The notes under the pieces are model-generated. The model did no database searches. It saw only the letters and a list, made by a program, of their open reading frames with translations, and was not told where the DNA came from. Positions 5,580-7,656 of a stretch of 7,656 nt of DNA are shown here, piece by piece. This DNA comes from Acidobacteriota bacterium (lineage in GTDB: Bacteria; Acidobacteriota; Terriglobia; Terriglobales; Acidobacteriaceae), in the NCBI GenBank assembly GCA_021846065.1, contig JAJZCP010000061.1:1-7656 (forward strand), read 5' to 3'. Made by a program: the position numbers and the translations under genes. Position 1 is the stretch's first letter. Each line of letters begins with the position of its first letter.

Positions 5580-7656
5580 GCCATCACCTCTTCGTGAAGT
5601 GCTGTTTCCAGCGCATCGGCCCACTCGCTGCGCAAATCTGGCAACGCTGCGCTGATCACCGTCTCTCCGTAGATGGAAATCTCCAGCCGCTCGCCACCGG
5701 TTGTGCCGACGCGCGCCGCGTTGTAGCCAAATTCCTCGGCCAGTTTCTCAATCTCGCTCATGTGTTTGGTGGGCACAGAAACCACCATCGTCGAGGCCGG
5801 CTCGGCAAAGATGCCAAAGAGCGGCGCGGCCGCCAGTGCCGGAGCCTGTTCCACAATCGCTCCCACTCCGTGCGCCAGCGACGCCTGGGCCAGGGCGACG
5901 GCCAGTCCGCCGTCGGAGATATCTCTTGCTGAAGTCACCAGCCTGCGCTCGGCCAGCCGCACCAGCAACTTGTGCAGGCGCGCCTCAGCCGCCAGATTCA
6001 GCTCTGGCGGCGCGCCCCACACGCTGCCCAGCACCACCCGCGCATACTCCGAGGAGCCAAACTGCCGCAGCGCCTCGCGCTGCGACTCTGGGTGCGCCGG
6101 ATCACCTTCCGGCGCAAGCTCGGCTTCATCGACCGGCACCAGCGAATAGACGATGTAGGGATTGATTCCAACCGGCTCAAACGGCACGGCGAGCTTTGGC
6201 TCCGGCATGTCTGGCTCCGCCTTCGGCCACAGAAGCATGACCGCCTCACCCGCCCGCTGAAATCCAGACGGCACAGCGCGTGAGACATCCTCGATGATGC
6301 CCACGACACCGACGACCGGCGTGGGATAAATCCCCACGCCACGCGTCTCGTTGTAAAGCGAAACATTGCCGCCGGTGATCGGTGTTCCGAGCGCCACGCA
6401 CGCCTCGGCCAGTCCATCGATGGCCGCCGAAAACTGCGCCATAATCTCGGGTTTCTCCGGATTTCCAAAGTTCAGACAATTGGTCGCCGCCACCGGCTCT
6501 GCGCCTACGGCAGCCACCTTCCGGGCTGCCTCGGCGACGGCGTGCATTGCGCCCAGCCGCGGATTGAGCCAGCACCACCGCCCGTTACCATCGACAGCCA
6601 TCGCCAGTCCGCGCTCACGTCCGGCTTCGCCTGTACCCGCTTTGTCTGTACCCGCCCTGGCCGTACCTTTGATGCGCATCACCCCGGCTTCGCCCATCCC
6701 CGGACCCAGCACCGTATTCGTCTGCACCATCGTGTCGTACTGCTCGTGTACCCAGCGCTTCGAGCAGGCATTGGCGCTTCGCAGCAGCTTCCGCAGGTCC
6801 GCGGCATAGTCCCGCTGCATCGTCAACCGATCGAGCGCCTCGGCCGGAATTTCGGCGCTCACCGGCGCGCGCCACTCGCCCACCGGACGACGGTAGACCG
6901 GCGCATCATCCGTCAAAGACTGGTTGGGAATATCGGCCATGAGCACGCCGTGGTGCCTGACGCGCATGCGCGGCTCGGCGATCACGCGTCCCACGGTGAC
7001 TGCGTCCAGCCCCCACTTGGCAAAGACGCGCAGCACTTCATCCTCGCGTCCTCGCTCGGCGACCAGCAGCATCCGCTCCTGGCTTTCGGAGAGCATGATC
7101 TCATAGCTCGACATGCCGGTCTCGCGCTGCGGCACCTCATCCAGCTCAATCTCCACACCCACGCCGCCCCGCGCGCCCATCTCACAGGTGGAGCAGGTCA
7201 GTCCGGCTGCGCCCATATCCTGTATGCCGACGATAGCGCCTGTCTGCATTGCCTCCAGGCAAGCTTCCATCAACAGCTTTTCCATAAACGGGTCGCCGAC
7301 CTGCACATTGGGACGTTTTTCTTCCGTTCCTTCGTGGAACTCCTCGGAGGCCATGGTGGCTCCGTGAATCCCGTCGCGTCCTGTCTTGGCGCCCACATAG
7401 ATCACCGGATTGCCGATGCCGGCGGCCTTGCCATAAAAAATCTCATCCAGGCGCATCAGTCCAAGCGCAAAGGCATTCACCAGGGGATTTCCGCTGTAGC
7501 AAGGCTCAAACTTCGTCTCGCCGCTGAGATTGGGCACTCCAAAGCAGTTTCCATACCCGGCGATGCCACTCACCACGCCCTCGACAATTGCGTGGTTCTT
7601 CCGCGCCGTCGCCGCGCGCTCAGCACCTTCCAGTTCGTTTGTGTCCAGCGGGCCAA
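5576..7656 (-). CDS. purL: Phosphoribosylformylglycinamidine synthase subunit PurL (5' end outside the window)
   Basis: The large subunit of the small-type (PurS-PurQ-PurL) FGAM synthase, which makes FGAM from FGAR, ATP and ammonia delivered by PurQ. About 692 residues are visible. The frame is open to the window edge, and the first residues ([14 protein letters not shown], then RKNHAIVEG) are already family-like, so roughly 50-90 N-terminal residues are missing. The GTG at 7576 is internal, not the start. Visible motifs, numbered from the edge: the [13 protein letters not shown] region (near 29), [12 protein letters not shown] (near 88), the [10 protein letters not shown] segment (from 146), [10 protein letters not shown] (near 298), [10 protein letters not shown] (427-436) and [10 protein letters not shown] near the C-terminal end. 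There is no glutaminase domain, as expected for this type. An unusual insert of three pentapeptide repeats lies at visible residues 330-344. The last codons overlap the purF start as ATGA, so the two genes form one operon. purS and purQ may lie further upstream. Confidence 0.97.
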   Translation of the reverse strand, partial: GPLDTNELEGAERAATARKNHAIVEGVVSGIAGYGNCFGVPNLSGETKFEPCYSGNPLVNAFALGLMRLDEIFYGKAAGIGNPVIYVGAKTGRDGIHGATMASEEFHEGTEEKRPNVQVGDPFMEKLLMEACLEAMQTGAIVGIQDMGAAGLTCSTCEMGARGGVGVEIELDEVPQRETGMSSYEIMLSESQERMLLVAERGREDEVLRVFAKWGLDAVTVGRVIAEPRMRVRHHGVLMADIPNQSLTDDAPVYRRPVGEWRAPVSAEIPAEALDRLTMQRDYAADLRKLLRSANACSKRWVHEQYDTMVQTNTVLGPGMGEAGVMRIKGTARAGTDKAGTGEAGRERGLAMAVDGNGRWCWLNPRLGAMHAVAEAARKVAAVGAEPVAATNCLNFGNPEKPEIMAQFSAAIDGLAEACVALGTPITGGNVSLYNETRGVGIYPTPVVGVVGIIEDVSRAVPSGFQRAGEAVMLLWPKAEPDMPEPKLAVPFEPVGINPYIVYSLVPVDEAELAPEGDPAHPESQREALRQFGSSEYARVVLGSVWGAPPELNLAAEARLHKLLVRLAERRLVTSARDISDGGLAVALAQASLAHGVGAIVEQAPALAAAPLFGIFAEPASTMVVSVPTKHMSEIEKLAEEFGYNAARVGTTGGERLEISIYGETVISAALPDLRSEWADALETALHEEVMA
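5584..5591 (-). promoter_or_regulatory. Ribosome binding site of purF inside the end of purL
   Basis: The minus strand reads AGAGGTGA, then TGGC, then ATGA. The GAGG core ends 7 bp before the purF ATG at 5579. The next ATG, at 5584, is in another frame. This fixes the start and the 4-bp overlap with purL. Confidence 0.7.
6623..6667 (-). repeat. Three tandem 15-bp units inside purL
   Basis: Three in-frame units at 6653-6667, 6638-6652 and 6623-6637 encode [10 protein letters not shown] and GTGEA. Every unit begins GGTAC and ends in an alanine codon (GCG or GCC). They sit between the MRIK and GLAMAVDGN segments, which in most PurL proteins are joined by only a few residues. This looks like a surface-loop expansion by slippage. 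Confidence 0.8.

Noticed and set aside
5998..6468. A minus-strand open frame of 156 codons inside purL in another frame.
   Set aside because: An out-of-frame shadow of purL, Arg/Ser-rich and without its own start signals.

Overview
The window is G+C-rich bacterial chromosome with a dense layout of housekeeping genes. My best guess is an acidobacterium of the Terriglobia type. That rests on the overall look of the proteins (a [4Fe-4S]-type PurF behind a small-type PurL, an FmdB protein with a Ser/Ala tail, a long-form bacterial AhcY). It is an inference from memory, because no marker gene is present.

Layout, left to right. (1) 1-441, plus strand: the C-terminal part of prephenate dehydrogenase (TyrA). 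It runs off the left edge, and its frame is interrupted by a stop at 13-15. (2) 442-599: leader of ahcY, with a perfect 18-bp palindrome and two adjacent stem-loops. (3) 600-2030, plus strand: a complete S-adenosylhomocysteinase gene (ahcY). (4) 2031-2392: a 362-bp gap mostly filled by a hairpin-rich segment bounded by 19-nt imperfect terminal inverted repeats (2082-2335). It looks like a small non-autonomous mobile or repeat element and is the most unusual thing here. (5) 2393-2713, plus strand: a small FmdB-type zinc-ribbon protein starting at GTG. (6) 2751-3836, minus strand: an exported alpha/beta-hydrolase (esterase-like), convergent with fmdB across a GC-rich hairpin. (7) 3837-4046: a gap with palindromes, possibly holding the end of the purine transcript. 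(8) 4047-5579, minus strand: purF. (9) 5576-7656, minus strand: purL, running off the right edge. purL and purF overlap by 4 bp (ATGA) and are evidently one operon.

How the genes fit together. purL and purF are steps 4 and 1 of de novo purine synthesis. ahcY removes S-adenosylhomocysteine, the inhibitory product of methyltransferases, and regenerates homocysteine. tyrA belongs to tyrosine synthesis. The esterase and FmdB-like protein have no evident link to these pathways. I see no defence system, prophage, CRISPR array, tRNA or rRNA. The points worth following up are the element at 2082-2335, the broken tyrA frame, the 15-bp tandem repeat inside purL, and the structured ahcY leader.
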